DNA from: JACTMJ01 sp039812845
GTDB lineage: Bacteria; Acidobacteriota; Terriglobia; Bryobacterales; Bryobacteraceae
NCBI GenBank assembly: GCA_039812845.1
Contig: JBDIBK010000002.1
Coordinates: 17,539 to 81,538, forward strand
Length of the DNA: 64,000 nucleotides
Direction of reading: 5' to 3'
Of this stretch, positions 52,280 to 64,000 are shown one piece after another. The notes beneath the pieces are model-generated. The model had not been told where the DNA came from, ran no database searches, and saw only the letters and a list, made by a program, of their open reading frames with translations. Positions within the stretch are counted from its first letter, which is position 1. The number at the start of each line of letters is the position of its first letter. The position numbers and the translations under genes were made by a program.

Positions 52280-53404
52280 ATGGTCTCCGCAGAAAGATTG
52301 AGCTGGCGGCAATGGTCCGGCGTTGCTCCTGTTTGGGAACGCATTCACAGCCGCTGCCATGATGCTTCGTTCTTTCTTTCGCGGGAATGGGTCGATTGCT
52401 GGCTTTCGGTGTTCGGCAACGATCTGAACCCCGAGATTCTGACCTTCACGAACGGAAGCGAGACGGTCGGCTGCTGTCTGCTGGTTTGGCGCGTCGAGTG
52501 GATACGGGGAGTTCCGTTGCGGCGGGTGTACCTCAATTGTGCCGGCGAGGACGCGTCCGATTCCACGTGCATCGAGTACAATGCGCTCTTGGCTCTCGGT
52601 GAGCATGAAGAATCCGTCGCACGCGCTCTGATTGCCTATCTGAAAGGGCGCGGATGGGATGAGCTGCTGCTCCCCGGCATCGTCGAACAGAAGGCGGTGC
52701 AAATGCTGAAGTCTTTGCCGGGCCGGGCCGAGGTATTGGAACAGCCGGCGCATTTCGTCGCTTTCGCCCCGCTTAGGGAAGGGCCTTGCGAGTACCTTGC
52801 CGCGATATCGTCAAAAGCCCGCAAGCGCATCGGCCAAACGCGGCGCACGTTTGAAGAGGACGGCAGCACGTGTGAGGTGCGCATTGCGGACAGTGTGGAA
52901 GAGGGCATGGAGATGCTTCGGCAGCTCGCCGAACTCCATCAGGAGCGGTGGGAATCGCGCGGACACGACGGCTGCTTCAGTTCCGAGAAGTTCACGCTCT
53001 TCCACACGAGGATGATCCAGCGAAACTTCGGCCGGGTTCTGCTTTTCCGCGTGCAAGCAGGCACGAAGATCGTGGGACTTCTCTACTGCTTCGTGCATCG
53101 CGGCTGGGTGCACTACTATCAGTCCGGCTTTTGCTACACGCTGGACAGACGACGAAGCCCGGGTCTGCTGACTGTTTCCTCAGCAATTTCAGCCTGTCTG
53201 GAGCGCGAGGAGATTACCGGATTCGACTTCATGGCGGGCGACTCCTTATACAAGAATTCGCTCGGAACCGCGACCCGGCGATTAGAGTGGGTTACGGTGC
53301 AGCGGAATACTCCAATGATGGCGGTCCTTCGGGGGCTAAGGGGACTGAAGAGAATGCTGCGTGTTCAGACGGATATTCAAGCTCCTCCTGTCAATACGGA
53401 TTAG
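52280..53404 (+). CDS. GNAT/FemAB-like acyltransferase (BioF2/CelD-type)
   Basis: The 374-residue protein is two GNAT-like halves of the type found in cell-envelope acyltransferases (Acetyltransf_6/CelD). The second half contains the typical EYLAAISSKARKRIGQTRRTFEEDG and the LLFRVQAGTKIVGLLYCF segment, then FDFMAGDSLYKNSLGT near the C-terminus. Such enzymes add amino-acid or acyl groups to polysaccharides or peptidoglycan. The ATG at 52280 is fixed by a GGAG about five bases upstream. The next acyltransferase gene starts 22 bases after the stop, so the two should be co-transcribed. Confidence 0.88.
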   Translation: MVSAERLSWRQWSGVAPVWERIHSRCHDASFFLSREWVDCWLSVFGNDLNPEILTFTNGSETVGCCLLVWRVEWIRGVPLRRVYLNCAGEDASDSTCIEYNALLALGEHEESVARALIAYLKGRGWDELLLPGIVEQKAVQMLKSLPGRAEVLEQPAHFVAFAPLREGPCEYLAAISSKARKRIGQTRRTFEEDGSTCEVRIADSVEEGMEMLRQLAELHQERWESRGHDGCFSSEKFTLFHTRMIQRNFGRVLLFRVQAGTKIVGLLYCFVHRGWVHYYQSGFCYTLDRRRSPGLLTVSSAISACLEREEITGFDFMAGDSLYKNSLGTATRRLEWVTVQRNTPMMAVLRGLRGLKRMLRVQTDIQAPPVNTD

Positions 53405-53426
53405 TTGAACCCCGGAGATGGCAAAC

Positions 53427-54602
53427 ATGGATCGTTCCGATTTCGAAGTTGAGGTTGCTTCGATAGCGAGAGCAGTGGAAGTCGAGGCCGCGTGGGATTT
53501 GTTAAGCGCAAATGCAGTGGAACCGAATCCCTTCTACGAGCGATGGATGCTTCCGCACGCTGTCGACGCCCTCGACATCGGCGGAGACAGCCGCATTACT
53601 CTCATCTGGTATCGCACCGCTTCCAGTTCTAAGGACAATCGTGTTCTGGTCGGCCTCTTTCCATTCACGATCACCCGGCCATGGGGCGGATTGCCGTTCT
53701 CATCGGTAGAAAATCTCCTTCATATTTACTGCTTCTGCGGAGTGCCTCTGTTACATCGCGAGTATGCGGATCTTGTTCTTGAAACCTATTTGGACTGGAT
53801 CCGGGCGGGCACGTCCGTACCAAAGCTCGGCCATTTCCGTCTGATTCCGGCCGATGGCGACTTCCACCACCTGCTTGTGGATACGATTCGCGCCCGCAAG
53901 CTGGTTTCTTCCGTGGAGGAACGATACACGCGCGCGATCTATCGGCAGTTGCGGAATTCCGCCGAGTATATCAAGAAGCGGTTCTCCGGCCGAACTCTCA
54001 AGAAGCTGCATCGACAAAAGGAACTGCTCTCCGAGAGCGGCTCCCTCGAATTCAGGACTCTCGCGCCAGACGGCGACCTCAAAGACTGGCTGCATGCGTT
54101 TCTTGAACTGGAGGCGGCAGGATGGAAGGGCACCGGCGGAACGGCGCTGAAGTCCAGCGCCAAGCACGAGGAGTTCTTTCGGAAGGTTGCCCAAGCCGCG
54201 CATGAGAGCGGCCGTTTGCGGTTTTGCGGCCTCTGGCTGAATGGGCGTGCGATTGCCATGCGAGTCTCCTTTCGCGCACAAGAGGGCGGCTATCTCTTCA
54301 AGATCGCTTTCGACGAATCCTATGCAAAGTATTCCCCGGGAACTTTGCTGGAATTCGAACTGATACGGGAACGGGCAGGGACCGAAGAGGAATGGGAAGA
54401 TTCGTGTACCGCCCCTTCTAATACGATGTATAAGCGCTTGTGGCTGCACCGAAGAGCCATGGAGGATATCGCATTTAGCCCTGGATCGGTATTCGGAGAT
54501 CTGACTATAGCCCTTGTGCCGCTTCTGCGGACGATCAAGGCGAGAATCTTGCGGCCATCTCGGAAGGGAGATGCCGCGATTGCTACGGAAGGGGAATCGT
54601 AA
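53427..54602 (+). CDS. GNAT/FemAB-like acyltransferase, second copy
   Basis: The 391-residue protein has the same CelD/BioF2-like layout as its neighbour but shares little exact sequence. Typical parts are RQLRNSAEYIKKRFSGRTLKKLHRQKELLSE and LRFCGLWLNGRAIAMRVSFRAQEGGYLFKIAFDESYAKYSPGT. The ATG at 53427 is chosen because the GGAG lies nine bases upstream; an ATG at 53418 is too close to that site. It should modify a surface polysaccharide. Its last 20 bases overlap the end of a convergent acyltransferase gene. Confidence 0.87.
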   Translation: MDRSDFEVEVASIARAVEVEAAWDLLSANAVEPNPFYERWMLPHAVDALDIGGDSRITLIWYRTASSSKDNRVLVGLFPFTITRPWGGLPFSSVENLLHIYCFCGVPLLHREYADLVLETYLDWIRAGTSVPKLGHFRLIPADGDFHHLLVDTIRARKLVSSVEERYTRAIYRQLRNSAEYIKKRFSGRTLKKLHRQKELLSESGSLEFRTLAPDGDLKDWLHAFLELEAAGWKGTGGTALKSSAKHEEFFRKVAQAAHESGRLRFCGLWLNGRAIAMRVSFRAQEGGYLFKIAFDESYAKYSPGTLLEFELIRERAGTEEEWEDSCTAPSNTMYKRLWLHRRAMEDIAFSPGSVFGDLTIALVPLLRTIKARILRPSRKGDAAIATEGES

Positions 54603-55119
54603 ACTCGCGGAACAAAACGGACCGAAGCCGCGAATCGGCCTTGAACCCCGCGTGGCATATTCCCTTCCGGGATGCGATATTGCTCTCCAGGGCATAGATC
54701 CATGCGGTCGTGAAACCCCGAGCCGAGTAGTCATCCAATATTTGGCGAAGAACCGTTGGATAGATTCGCCGCCCTCTCGCCCGGTCAGCGGTAAAACAAG
54801 CGTGCACCCAGATATGGCCTTTTTGCACAGGGCGGATTCTGCCAGTGCCATCCAGAACATGCTTCCCGGATTCCTGAACCCAGGAGTAGTGCGCCAACCG
54901 GTTGTTCAGCTCCGCCACGTAGCACTGCAATCCGGCCTCAAACTTGCCGATCTCGAGCGGCACGACAACATCTTTATTGACTTCCACGAGATTGTCCACC
55001 TCACCGGGATCCAGTTTGCGGATGACGATCTCGGGCGTGATGTCCGGAATTGCGAGATGCGCAGTGAGATCGCAACGATACAGGACGGTGGTTTGAAATC
55101 GCTTGGCGAACAAGTTCAC
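54583..55119 (-). CDS. GNAT-family acetyltransferase
   Basis: The 178-residue protein carries the GNAT core: the acetyl-CoA-binding motif A region is HIWVHACFTADRARGRRIYPTVLRQILDDY, followed by AWIYALESNIASRKGICHAGF. The first half is a beta domain with acidic loops. The start is a GTG at 55119 supported by GGAAGGA seven bases upstream. Its 3' end overlaps the preceding convergent acyltransferase gene by 20 bases. Substrate probably a sugar or amino sugar, given the neighbouring acyltransferases and deacetylase. Confidence 0.83.
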   Translation of the reverse strand: MNLFAKRFQTTVLYRCDLTAHLAIPDITPEIVIRKLDPGEVDNLVEVNKDVVVPLEIGKFEAGLQCYVAELNNRLAHYSWVQESGKHVLDGTGRIRPVQKGHIWVHACFTADRARGRRIYPTVLRQILDDYSARGFTTAWIYALESNIASRKGICHAGFKADSRLRSVLFREFTIPLP

Positions 55120-55210
55120 GGCAAAATCCTTCCGTCATCCTTGTGGCGCTGCATGCATGAATCGCAACCAGCGGCGTATTTCCGCACCATCCTACAGCCT
55201 CACATATCCA

Positions 55211-56233
55211 TTACGGCAAGTAGCGCCCCGTGCTTCGGTATATTTCCGCCTGCACGCGAAACCGGATCTGGCTCTGATATCCGACTCCGACCCGCTTAAT
55301 ATCAAACGGTGCTATTTTTCCGGCCAGATTCGAGCCACCATGAAATGAGAAAGCAACCTGATACCCCGTTTGGTTTGCAATATCCATAGTTTGCGTTGAG
55401 TAGCTATTGGTGTCTCCGACCGGATAGGCCAGGGCATCAATGTCAACGCCGAGGTTCTCCATAAGCCGCGCACGAGACAGCGTCAACTCCTTTCGCTGCT
55501 CTTCCGGCTCCAACTGGCCCAGCACGGGATGAGAATGTGTATGTGAGCCGATCGCCATGCCCCCGGCAATCATTTCCCGGGCCTCTTCCCAGTTGAGGAA
55601 ACGCCTCAACGTCTCCGGCAGCGCTTCCGACTTCGCCTCCCGCATCAGCTCCTGAACAAATCGTGCGGCATCCTTATTCTGGGGGTCCTTGTAAAGACGC
55701 AGCACATCTTCAAGGCATTTTGCCACACCATTTGCGGTGAGATCGACATCCAAATTCGACGGATAGGAAAGCCTGAATTGGCGCTGCCGCGCGGACTTAA
55801 TGGAGAATGCAATGTGGTCCCACCACGGCACGGTGCAGGTGCCAATCAAGCCGGTTGCAAGAAAAAAGACACCCTGCACATCGTGTGAGCGAAGAACAGG
55901 AAAGGCGATCTGGTAGTTATCAAGATAACCGTCGTCGAAGGTCAGCAACACGCGGCATCGCGGAGACCGATCCTTGACTGTTCCCTGGCAGAAGGCTTTC
56001 GCCTCCGCTAGCGTCACCAGCGATGCATGCCGCTTCAGGTAGATCAGTTGTTCATTTAGTTCGTCGCCTGTTGCGGAGAAAACGCCAGGATCAAACAGAT
56101 CGTCATCGGATTTGCCTATTCGATGATAATTCAAAACAAGCAGCGAGTTCCTTGGCGGCAGATTGTGAAGCACGGATGTAACGCCACTCCAATACAATCC
56201 CCGGGCAAGTATCTCCCGCTTCCCAATCGACAT
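55211..56233 (-). CDS. Polysaccharide deacetylase (NodB-like)
   Basis: The 340-residue protein has a NodB-type catalytic domain. Motif 1 is TFDDGYLDN with the catalytic and metal aspartates, and motif 2 is SHTHSHP with the metal histidines. A later YPVGDTNSYS segment resembles motif 3. It removes acetyl groups from polysaccharides such as poly-N-acetylglucosamine. I use the ATG at 56233; a GTG two codons upstream is also possible and neither has a Shine-Dalgarno. It lies in the same direction as the GNAT gene, 91 bases ahead of it. Confidence 0.92.
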   Translation of the reverse strand: MSIGKREILARGLYWSGVTSVLHNLPPRNSLLVLNYHRIGKSDDDLFDPGVFSATGDELNEQLIYLKRHASLVTLAEAKAFCQGTVKDRSPRCRVLLTFDDGYLDNYQIAFPVLRSHDVQGVFFLATGLIGTCTVPWWDHIAFSIKSARQRQFRLSYPSNLDVDLTANGVAKCLEDVLRLYKDPQNKDAARFVQELMREAKSEALPETLRRFLNWEEAREMIAGGMAIGSHTHSHPVLGQLEPEEQRKELTLSRARLMENLGVDIDALAYPVGDTNSYSTQTMDIANQTGYQVAFSFHGGSNLAGKIAPFDIKRVGVGYQSQIRFRVQAEIYRSTGRYLP

Positions 56234-56415
56234 AATCACCGATCATAGCAGGCGCTCCGACTGCGTCCAAACGCGGCGAGAGACGGCCACGGCGCGCGCC
56301 TGGCTTTCCGGTGCTTAAGCAGCGGCCTCCGCGGCCTGGCCGGAAACCGCGGGGCATCCGCCCGTCGAATACAGCCGATTCTCGCAGCCTGTCGCCGTAC
56401 GGCAGGCCAAAAATC

Positions 56416-57141
56416 TCAGTGCGGCTTGAACTGGGCTAGCGCGGCTTCGAGGAACTTGCGATCGCTCGCCTGATCCCGCATGAGGCGCTTGCCCCGCCCG
56501 TGGGTGAGGTCGAAGAAATCCACTTCGAGGACGGTGATGCCATGCTTTGGCAGGACGTCGCGTCTGCGCTGGTCGTAGAGTCGCCGCTGTTCGCCGCGAT
56601 GGACGCCGCTCACGGTCATTCGGCGGTCAAAGAGTTTCACGGCCTCGGTATGCTGCCGTTCCCGGTATTCCACGACCAGGCTCAGTCCGGGATAGTAGGC
56701 GTCAACCGGAAGCGGAGTTCCACCATCCCCCAACAGGAATGGGAAGCGATGCTGGCGCAGCGCGCTTTGCCCCAAAATCCGGTCGCAGAGATCGATCACG
56801 TACGCTTCGTCGGAATCCTGGCGCTTTCCTGTCTGACGATCCATCCCGGCTGCCGAAGGCACGGCGGAGGGCTGCCGCGCAACGTGCGGAACAGATTCTC
56901 TTCGCGCACCAACCGCAAGATCTCCGCCGGTGATCTCAATCTGACCCGAGCGGACGAGGTCGTCGAAATCGTGAGGGCCGAATGCGCCGCCCCGCGGGAA
57001 GTCACTGATGTAGAAACCGAATCTGCGCCGGATCTCGCCGCGGATTCCCTTCTGCTCATCGTGGGAGGCCTTCAGCTTGGCGGCAAGCAAATCGCGAATG
57101 GCTCTTGCTTCCTGAGGGCTGTAGCGTGTCCGGCTTCTCAT
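56416..57141 (-). CDS. Protein with endonuclease-like C-terminal domain, unknown function
   Basis: The 241-residue protein has an N-terminal region of about 60 residues that looks helical and basic (RYSPQEARAIRDLLAAKLK; EIRRRFGFYISDF). The C-terminal 100 residues resemble a restriction-endonuclease-like (DUF559/Vsr-type) fold: Asp147 in LPVDAYYPG, Glu158-Tyr-Arg in LVVEYRERQH, and later RRRDVLPKHGITVLEVDF. The classic ExK is EYR here, so activity is not certain. The gene sits 27 bases downstream of dnaE on the same strand, with a strong GGAGGAGAGG ribosome site, so it is probably co-transcribed with the replicative polymerase. I do not know its function. Confidence 0.7.
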   Translation of the reverse strand: MRSRTRYSPQEARAIRDLLAAKLKASHDEQKGIRGEIRRRFGFYISDFPRGGAFGPHDFDDLVRSGQIEITGGDLAVGARRESVPHVARQPSAVPSAAGMDRQTGKRQDSDEAYVIDLCDRILGQSALRQHRFPFLLGDGGTPLPVDAYYPGLSLVVEYRERQHTEAVKLFDRRMTVSGVHRGEQRRLYDQRRRDVLPKHGITVLEVDFFDLTHGRGKRLMRDQASDRKFLEAALAQFKPH

Positions 57142-57168
57142 CGGCTTCCTTTCCTCTCCTCCGCGGGG

Positions 57169-60663
<3,495 letters not shown>

Positions 60664-60875
60664 GGTTTTCAGGGCACCTGGGGCGATCAAGCGGTGGCCG
60701 GTCGCAACCCATCGCGGGCACTTCCAGTATAGGAAGAACGCGCACGGGATCCCATTGGCGGCGCGCGACGCGATATACCCGCACAGCGCTTCAAGCGGCT
60801 CCGCGCATTCGCGAGCACAGCACTTGACTGGGGGCGGCAGTTCGCGGCCATCCGTAAGCCGAGCCAGCGGCCAGC

Positions 60876-61505
60876 CTAATCCGGAAGCACCTTGATCGCG
60901 ACGTTGCGGTAATACACGGGCCACCCTTCGGATTGGAGGCAGATGTAGCCCTCCATTGGGTCCGCGCCGGTGCCCTTGTTCACTTCCTTGCCGTTGAGCT
61001 TGATCCGCACTTCGCCGTTGTGCGTGGTGACTTCGAGGCGGTCCCATTCTCCGAACGGTCCGTGCTGATCCGGCTTCACCACTTCAAAGCGGATCGCGCC
61101 CTTCAGGTTTCCATTAAAGGCGCTGGCGATCTCACCGTAATGGCCCTGGATCTCCACGAAGGACTTTGGCCAGCGAGGGTATTTTTCCCTAAGCTCCTTG
61201 CTCGCGAAAATGAAAACACCGCCGTTGGGCCACTCTTTGGGCGCTTTGGTCCAGCCTTCCGTCTTGAAGCGGATGTCGAAGCGGAGCACAAAGTTCTTGT
61301 AGGTCTTGAGGCTGCGCAGCACCCCTTGCGGATTGCCTTTCCCCGCGATGACGCCGTTCTCCAGAGACCATGTGTCCGGGGGGCTGGTCTCCGTGGTCCA
61401 GAACTCCGACAAGTTCGCCTTCGGCATCAACGAAACGAAGCCATCGCTCTGCGCCCAGGTGAGGGCGGAGAGCATGGAGAGCAGGAAGACAATGCGACAG
61501 ATCAC
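60876..61505 (-). CDS. Secreted DUF1080 (3-keto-disaccharide hydrolase-like) protein
   Basis: The 209-residue protein has a signal peptide (VICRIVFLLSMLSALTWAQ) and a single DUF1080 domain, seen in DTWSLENGVIAGKG, LRFDIRFKTEGWTKAPKEWPNGGVFIF and RLEVTTHNGEVRIKLNGKEVNKG. The start is a GTG at 61505, fixed by a GGAGG about eight bases upstream; the longer frame starting at an ATG at 61541 would run through that ribosome site. Members of the family act on modified disaccharides. It is transcribed toward dnaE and follows the sugar-acid dehydratase gene on the same strand. Confidence 0.9.
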   Translation of the reverse strand: MICRIVFLLSMLSALTWAQSDGFVSLMPKANLSEFWTTETSPPDTWSLENGVIAGKGNPQGVLRSLKTYKNFVLRFDIRFKTEGWTKAPKEWPNGGVFIFASKELREKYPRWPKSFVEIQGHYGEIASAFNGNLKGAIRFEVVKPDQHGPFGEWDRLEVTTHNGEVRIKLNGKEVNKGTGADPMEGYICLQSEGWPVYYRNVAIKVLPD

Positions 61506-61648
61506 TCGATAACCTCCAGGGTACGGGTAGCATTTTATCACCCCCGCGAAGGGCCGCCAGAGTGCGATGAGGCGGCCATGAGGAAGGCGGTATCGTCAGC
61601 GGTGAGCGCGTATCGGCGGCTCCGCGCGCCGCGCGATTCCGCAAAGCA

Positions 61649-62833
61649 TTAGCGGAGCAATCCGCGCCGCGCCAGGTTGCGCATGAGCGCCGTGATGCCG
61701 AAGGTCCACGGCTCAATAGCTTCGCTGTGGTTCACGCGGTTCACGAGCATGCCGAGGGCGTGGGAGCGGATGCGCACGACATCGCCCAGCTTGTGGGTGA
61801 AGCCCTTGCCGGGTTCGTCGCGGTCCATGACGGGCGCGAACATGGTGCCGAGAAACAGAACGAAGCCATCGGGATACTGGTGATGATGCCCGATGGTCTG
61901 GTTGACGATGGCCTCGGGATCCCGGCTGATGCGGCTCATGGCGCTGGCGGCTTCCATGCGAAACCCGTCCGCCCCTTCGACCTCCATGCTGAGTTCAAGG
62001 CGGCGCACGTCGTTAAAGGAGAACGTGCGGTCAAAGAGGCGGAAGAAGGGGCCGAGCGCGCAGCTTGCGTTGTTGTCCTTGGCCTTGCTCAGGAGCAGAG
62101 CGCTGCGGCCTTCGAAGTCGCGGAGGTTGACGTCGTTGCCGAGCGTGGCGCCCACAACCTCTCCCCGATTGTTCACGGCGAGCACCACCTCCGGCTCCGG
62201 ATTGTTCCATGTGGATTTTGAATAGATGCCCACCTCCGCGCCCAGGCCCACGGCGGAGAGGCTGGCGCACTTGGTGAAGACCTCGGCGTCCGGCCCGATG
62301 GCGACTTCCAAATACTGGGACCAAATGCCGCGCTCGATCAGCAACTGTTTGAGGCGCGCCGCTTCCGGGCTGCCGGGCACAATCGCGCGAAGGTCGCCGC
62401 CCAACGCAGCGGTGATGCTCTCGCGAATTTCCACGGCCTTTGCCGCGTCGCCGCGGGCACGCTCTTCGATCACCCGTTCGAGCAGGCTGGCGATGAACGT
62501 CACCCCGCCCGCCTTCACCACCTGCAAATCGCAGGGAGCGAGAAGCCACGGGAGGAAAGGGTCGCGATGGGCATGATCGCTGTTTTCGAGGATCGCCGCC
62601 GCGTCGCCGATGCGAGGCAATGGCGTAGCCCCGGCAATCCGGCCGGCGGGATCTTCGAGGTTCAGGATCTCGCTGAGTGTGGGCGCAACGCCCGAGAGAT
62701 CCCATACGCCGTCTTCGCGCACCAGCACGGGGCTGGGGCCTTCCAGAGCGGGAACCCACGCCCGTCCAACAAGCAGCCCGGCAAAGCCGTCGGCGGGCAG
62801 GCAATCCCGCCACTGGAATAAAGGCGTCGGCAT
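61649..62833 (-). CDS. Fumarylacetoacetase-fold dehydratase, XylX/KdaD-like
   Basis: The 394-residue protein has a FAH fold at its C-terminal half. The segment TWNNPEPEVVLAVNNRGEVVGATLGNDVNLRDFEGRS carries the metal-binding EPE and D residues and closely resembles 2-keto-3-deoxy-D-xylonate/arabinonate dehydratases of the Weimberg-type pentose pathway. The N-terminal 120 residues form the smaller subdomain (WRDCLPADGFAGLLVG). It probably dehydrates a 2-keto-3-deoxy sugar acid to an alpha-ketoacid semialdehyde. It follows the S9 peptidase gene by 21 bases and is likely in the same operon. Confidence 0.9.
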   Translation of the reverse strand: MPTPLFQWRDCLPADGFAGLLVGRAWVPALEGPSPVLVREDGVWDLSGVAPTLSEILNLEDPAGRIAGATPLPRIGDAAAILENSDHAHRDPFLPWLLAPCDLQVVKAGGVTFIASLLERVIEERARGDAAKAVEIRESITAALGGDLRAIVPGSPEAARLKQLLIERGIWSQYLEVAIGPDAEVFTKCASLSAVGLGAEVGIYSKSTWNNPEPEVVLAVNNRGEVVGATLGNDVNLRDFEGRSALLLSKAKDNNASCALGPFFRLFDRTFSFNDVRRLELSMEVEGADGFRMEAASAMSRISRDPEAIVNQTIGHHHQYPDGFVLFLGTMFAPVMDRDEPGKGFTHKLGDVVRIRSHALGMLVNRVNHSEAIEPWTFGITALMRNLARRGLLR

Positions 62834-62854
62834 TCCGAATGAGTCCTTTCGGCG

Positions 62855-64000
62855 CTATTTCCGCGCGGCGGGCACGGCGTCCCTGGGCGAGGCGTTCTTG
62901 ACGTACTTGTCGAGCCAGGAGATCGATTCCCACAGCACATGCTCAATGCTCTCCCGCGCACGGTAGCCGTGGGATTCATGGGGCAGCATTACGAGGCGTG
63001 CGAGGCCGCCGTTGCCGCGAACGGCCTGGTAGAGGCGCTCACTCTGGATGGGGAACGTGCCGGCGTTGTTGTCCGCTTCGCCGTGAATCAGGAGGATCGG
63101 ATCTTCGATGAGATTCGCGGAGCTGAAGGGCGAGAGCTTGTGGTAAATCTCCGGCGCTTCCCAATACGTGCGCCGTTCCGCCTGAAATCCGAAGGGAGTG
63201 AGCGTGCGATTGTACGCTCCGCTGCGGGCGATACCGGCCCGAAACAGACGGCTGTGCGCGAGCAGATTCGCGGTCATGAAAGCGCCGTAGCTGTGCCCCC
63301 CAACGGCCACGCGTTCTGGATCGATCACGCCCATCTCGGCCGCTTTCGCGATGGCCGCTTCCGCGCTTTCGACGATCTGGCGGATAAACGTGTCGTTGGC
63401 CGTTTCCGGCGGACCCACCACGGGCATGGCCGTTTCGTCCAGAACCGCGTAGCCGGCGAGGAGGAAGAACAGATGCGAGTAGCTCTGAATGGAGGTGAAG
63501 CGGTTCTCGGAGCCGCTCACCTGGCCGGCCGTCGCGGGGTCGCTGAACTCCATCGGGTAAGCCCAGACCACGGCGGGCAGGCGGGTGCCCTGCTTGTAAT
63601 CTGGCGGCAGATACAGCGTAAACGAAAGCGGAGTGCCATCGTCGCGTTCGTACTTGACGATCTGCTTCGCGATGCCGCGCAACTGGGGAGTGGGGTCCTT
63701 GAACTTCGTAATCGCGCGTTCTTCGCCGCCGCTTCCCTTCACGATCAGGTTTGGCGGCACCGCGGGCGATTCCTTGCTCGTGATAAAGCGGGAACCGTCG
63801 TCCGCGAGAGCGGCCACCACGAACTCAAACGCCCCCTCTCCGCACTGAAACAGCCGCTGCTTGCGCCCGCTCGCGAGATCAAAGCGATCGAGAAACGGAC
63901 GGTCTCCCCTCGGGGTCGCACCCGCGCCGGAGAGCAGCAACTGTCCCTCGCGATGAATGGCCACCGCATAACCATTGGGCAGCATCTTGCGCAGCGGCGA
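62855..64000 (-). CDS. S9-family prolyl-oligopeptidase-like serine peptidase, partial
   Basis: The frame is open to the right edge, so the N-terminal propeller is missing. The visible 381 residues contain the end of the propeller and the whole alpha/beta hydrolase domain. The nucleophile is in GGHSYGAFMTA, the acid in HGEADNNAGTFP and the base in HESHGYRARE. It should cleave peptides or act as an acylaminoacyl-peptidase. The C-terminus ends normally (DAVPAARK). Any signal peptide lies outside the window. Confidence 0.93.
   Translation of the reverse strand, partial: SPLRKMLPNGYAVAIHREGQLLLSGAGATPRGDRPFLDRFDLASGRKQRLFQCGEGAFEFVVAALADDGSRFITSKESPAVPPNLIVKGSGGEERAITKFKDPTPQLRGIAKQIVKYERDDGTPLSFTLYLPPDYKQGTRLPAVVWAYPMEFSDPATAGQVSGSENRFTSIQSYSHLFFLLAGYAVLDETAMPVVGPPETANDTFIRQIVESAEAAIAKAAEMGVIDPERVAVGGHSYGAFMTANLLAHSRLFRAGIARSGAYNRTLTPFGFQAERRTYWEAPEIYHKLSPFSSANLIEDPILLIHGEADNNAGTFPIQSERLYQAVRGNGGLARLVMLPHESHGYRARESIEHVLWESISWLDKYVKNASPRDAVPAARK

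Noticed and set aside
51696..52301. Plus-strand open frame of 201 codons in the gene-free region
   Set aside because: It begins with a TTG, has irregular composition with many Cys/Arg/Pro runs, and resembles no protein. It may be a chance frame or a remnant.
56388..56410. Hairpin GCCTG...CAGGC downstream of the nuclease-like gene
   Set aside because: The T-run on the minus strand precedes the stem instead of following it, so it is not an intrinsic terminator for that gene.

Overview
The window is GC-rich, densely coded bacterial DNA that most resembles an acidobacterium of the Solibacter/Bryobacter type. This assignment is an inference from gene content, because no rRNA is present. The signs are a VWFA-related protein of the acidobacterial type, a 1162-residue Oar-like TonB-dependent receptor with an N-terminal carboxypeptidase-regulatory domain, two secreted DUF1080 proteins, a PEP-CTERM protein, many secreted sugar-active enzymes and a TPR-rich proteome. 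I see no prophage, insertion sequence, CRISPR array or rRNA operon. One tRNA, tRNA-Leu(GAG), is present.

Layout. 1-6.2 kb: a cut-off DUF5060 protein, a secreted Gfo/Idh/MocA oxidoreductase, a very large secreted protein of unknown function and the VWFA protein. 6.2-7.3 kb: an ECF sigma factor with a small ZAS-like partner. 7.3-13.9 kb: an OsmC protein divergent from a complete tripartite RND efflux operon (outer-membrane factor, lipoprotein adaptor, pump) that ends in a DUF2892 membrane protein. 13.9-16.4 kb: a DUF1080 protein, an anaerobic sulfatase maturase and a DUF2760 protein. 16.5-21.7 kb: a sigma-54 activator divergent from an LplT-PlsC-Aas fusion for lysophospholipid repair, with a possible sigma-54 promoter and palindromic activator site between them. 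21.8-28.2 kb: two TPR proteins, miaA, and a degenerate RtcR-like CARF-AAA+ protein. 28.7-33.0 kb: tRNA-Leu, the PEP-CTERM protein, lptB and a long LptC/OstA-like protein. 33.1-36.6 kb: an arsR-arsM operon and speA. 36.8-42.8 kb: an MrfA/YprA-like helicase and the TonB-dependent receptor. 43.3-51.5 kb: a sulfatase and AGE-epimerase pair, glpF, ssb, DUF2905, an alpha/beta hydrolase, a sialidase-like protein and a double-YCII protein. 52.3-56.2 kb: a patch with different composition, holding three GNAT/FemAB-like acyltransferases and a polysaccharide deacetylase. 56.4-64 kb: dnaE with a nuclease-like gene behind it, then a DUF1080 protein, a fumarylacetoacetase-fold sugar-acid dehydratase and an S9 peptidase cut by the right edge.

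How the parts fit. Much of the window serves polysaccharide scavenging: receptor, sulfatase and its maturase, epimerase, sialidase-like and DUF1080 proteins, and sugar-acid dehydratase. The rest covers envelope maintenance (Lpt proteins, lysophospholipid repair, RND efflux, surface polysaccharide modification), arsenic methylation, and core replication and tRNA modification. The most unusual items are the RtcR relative that has lost its CARF ligand motif, GAFTGA loop and Walker B acid; the divergent sigma-54 regulator region; and the apparently leaderless arsR promoter and operator.
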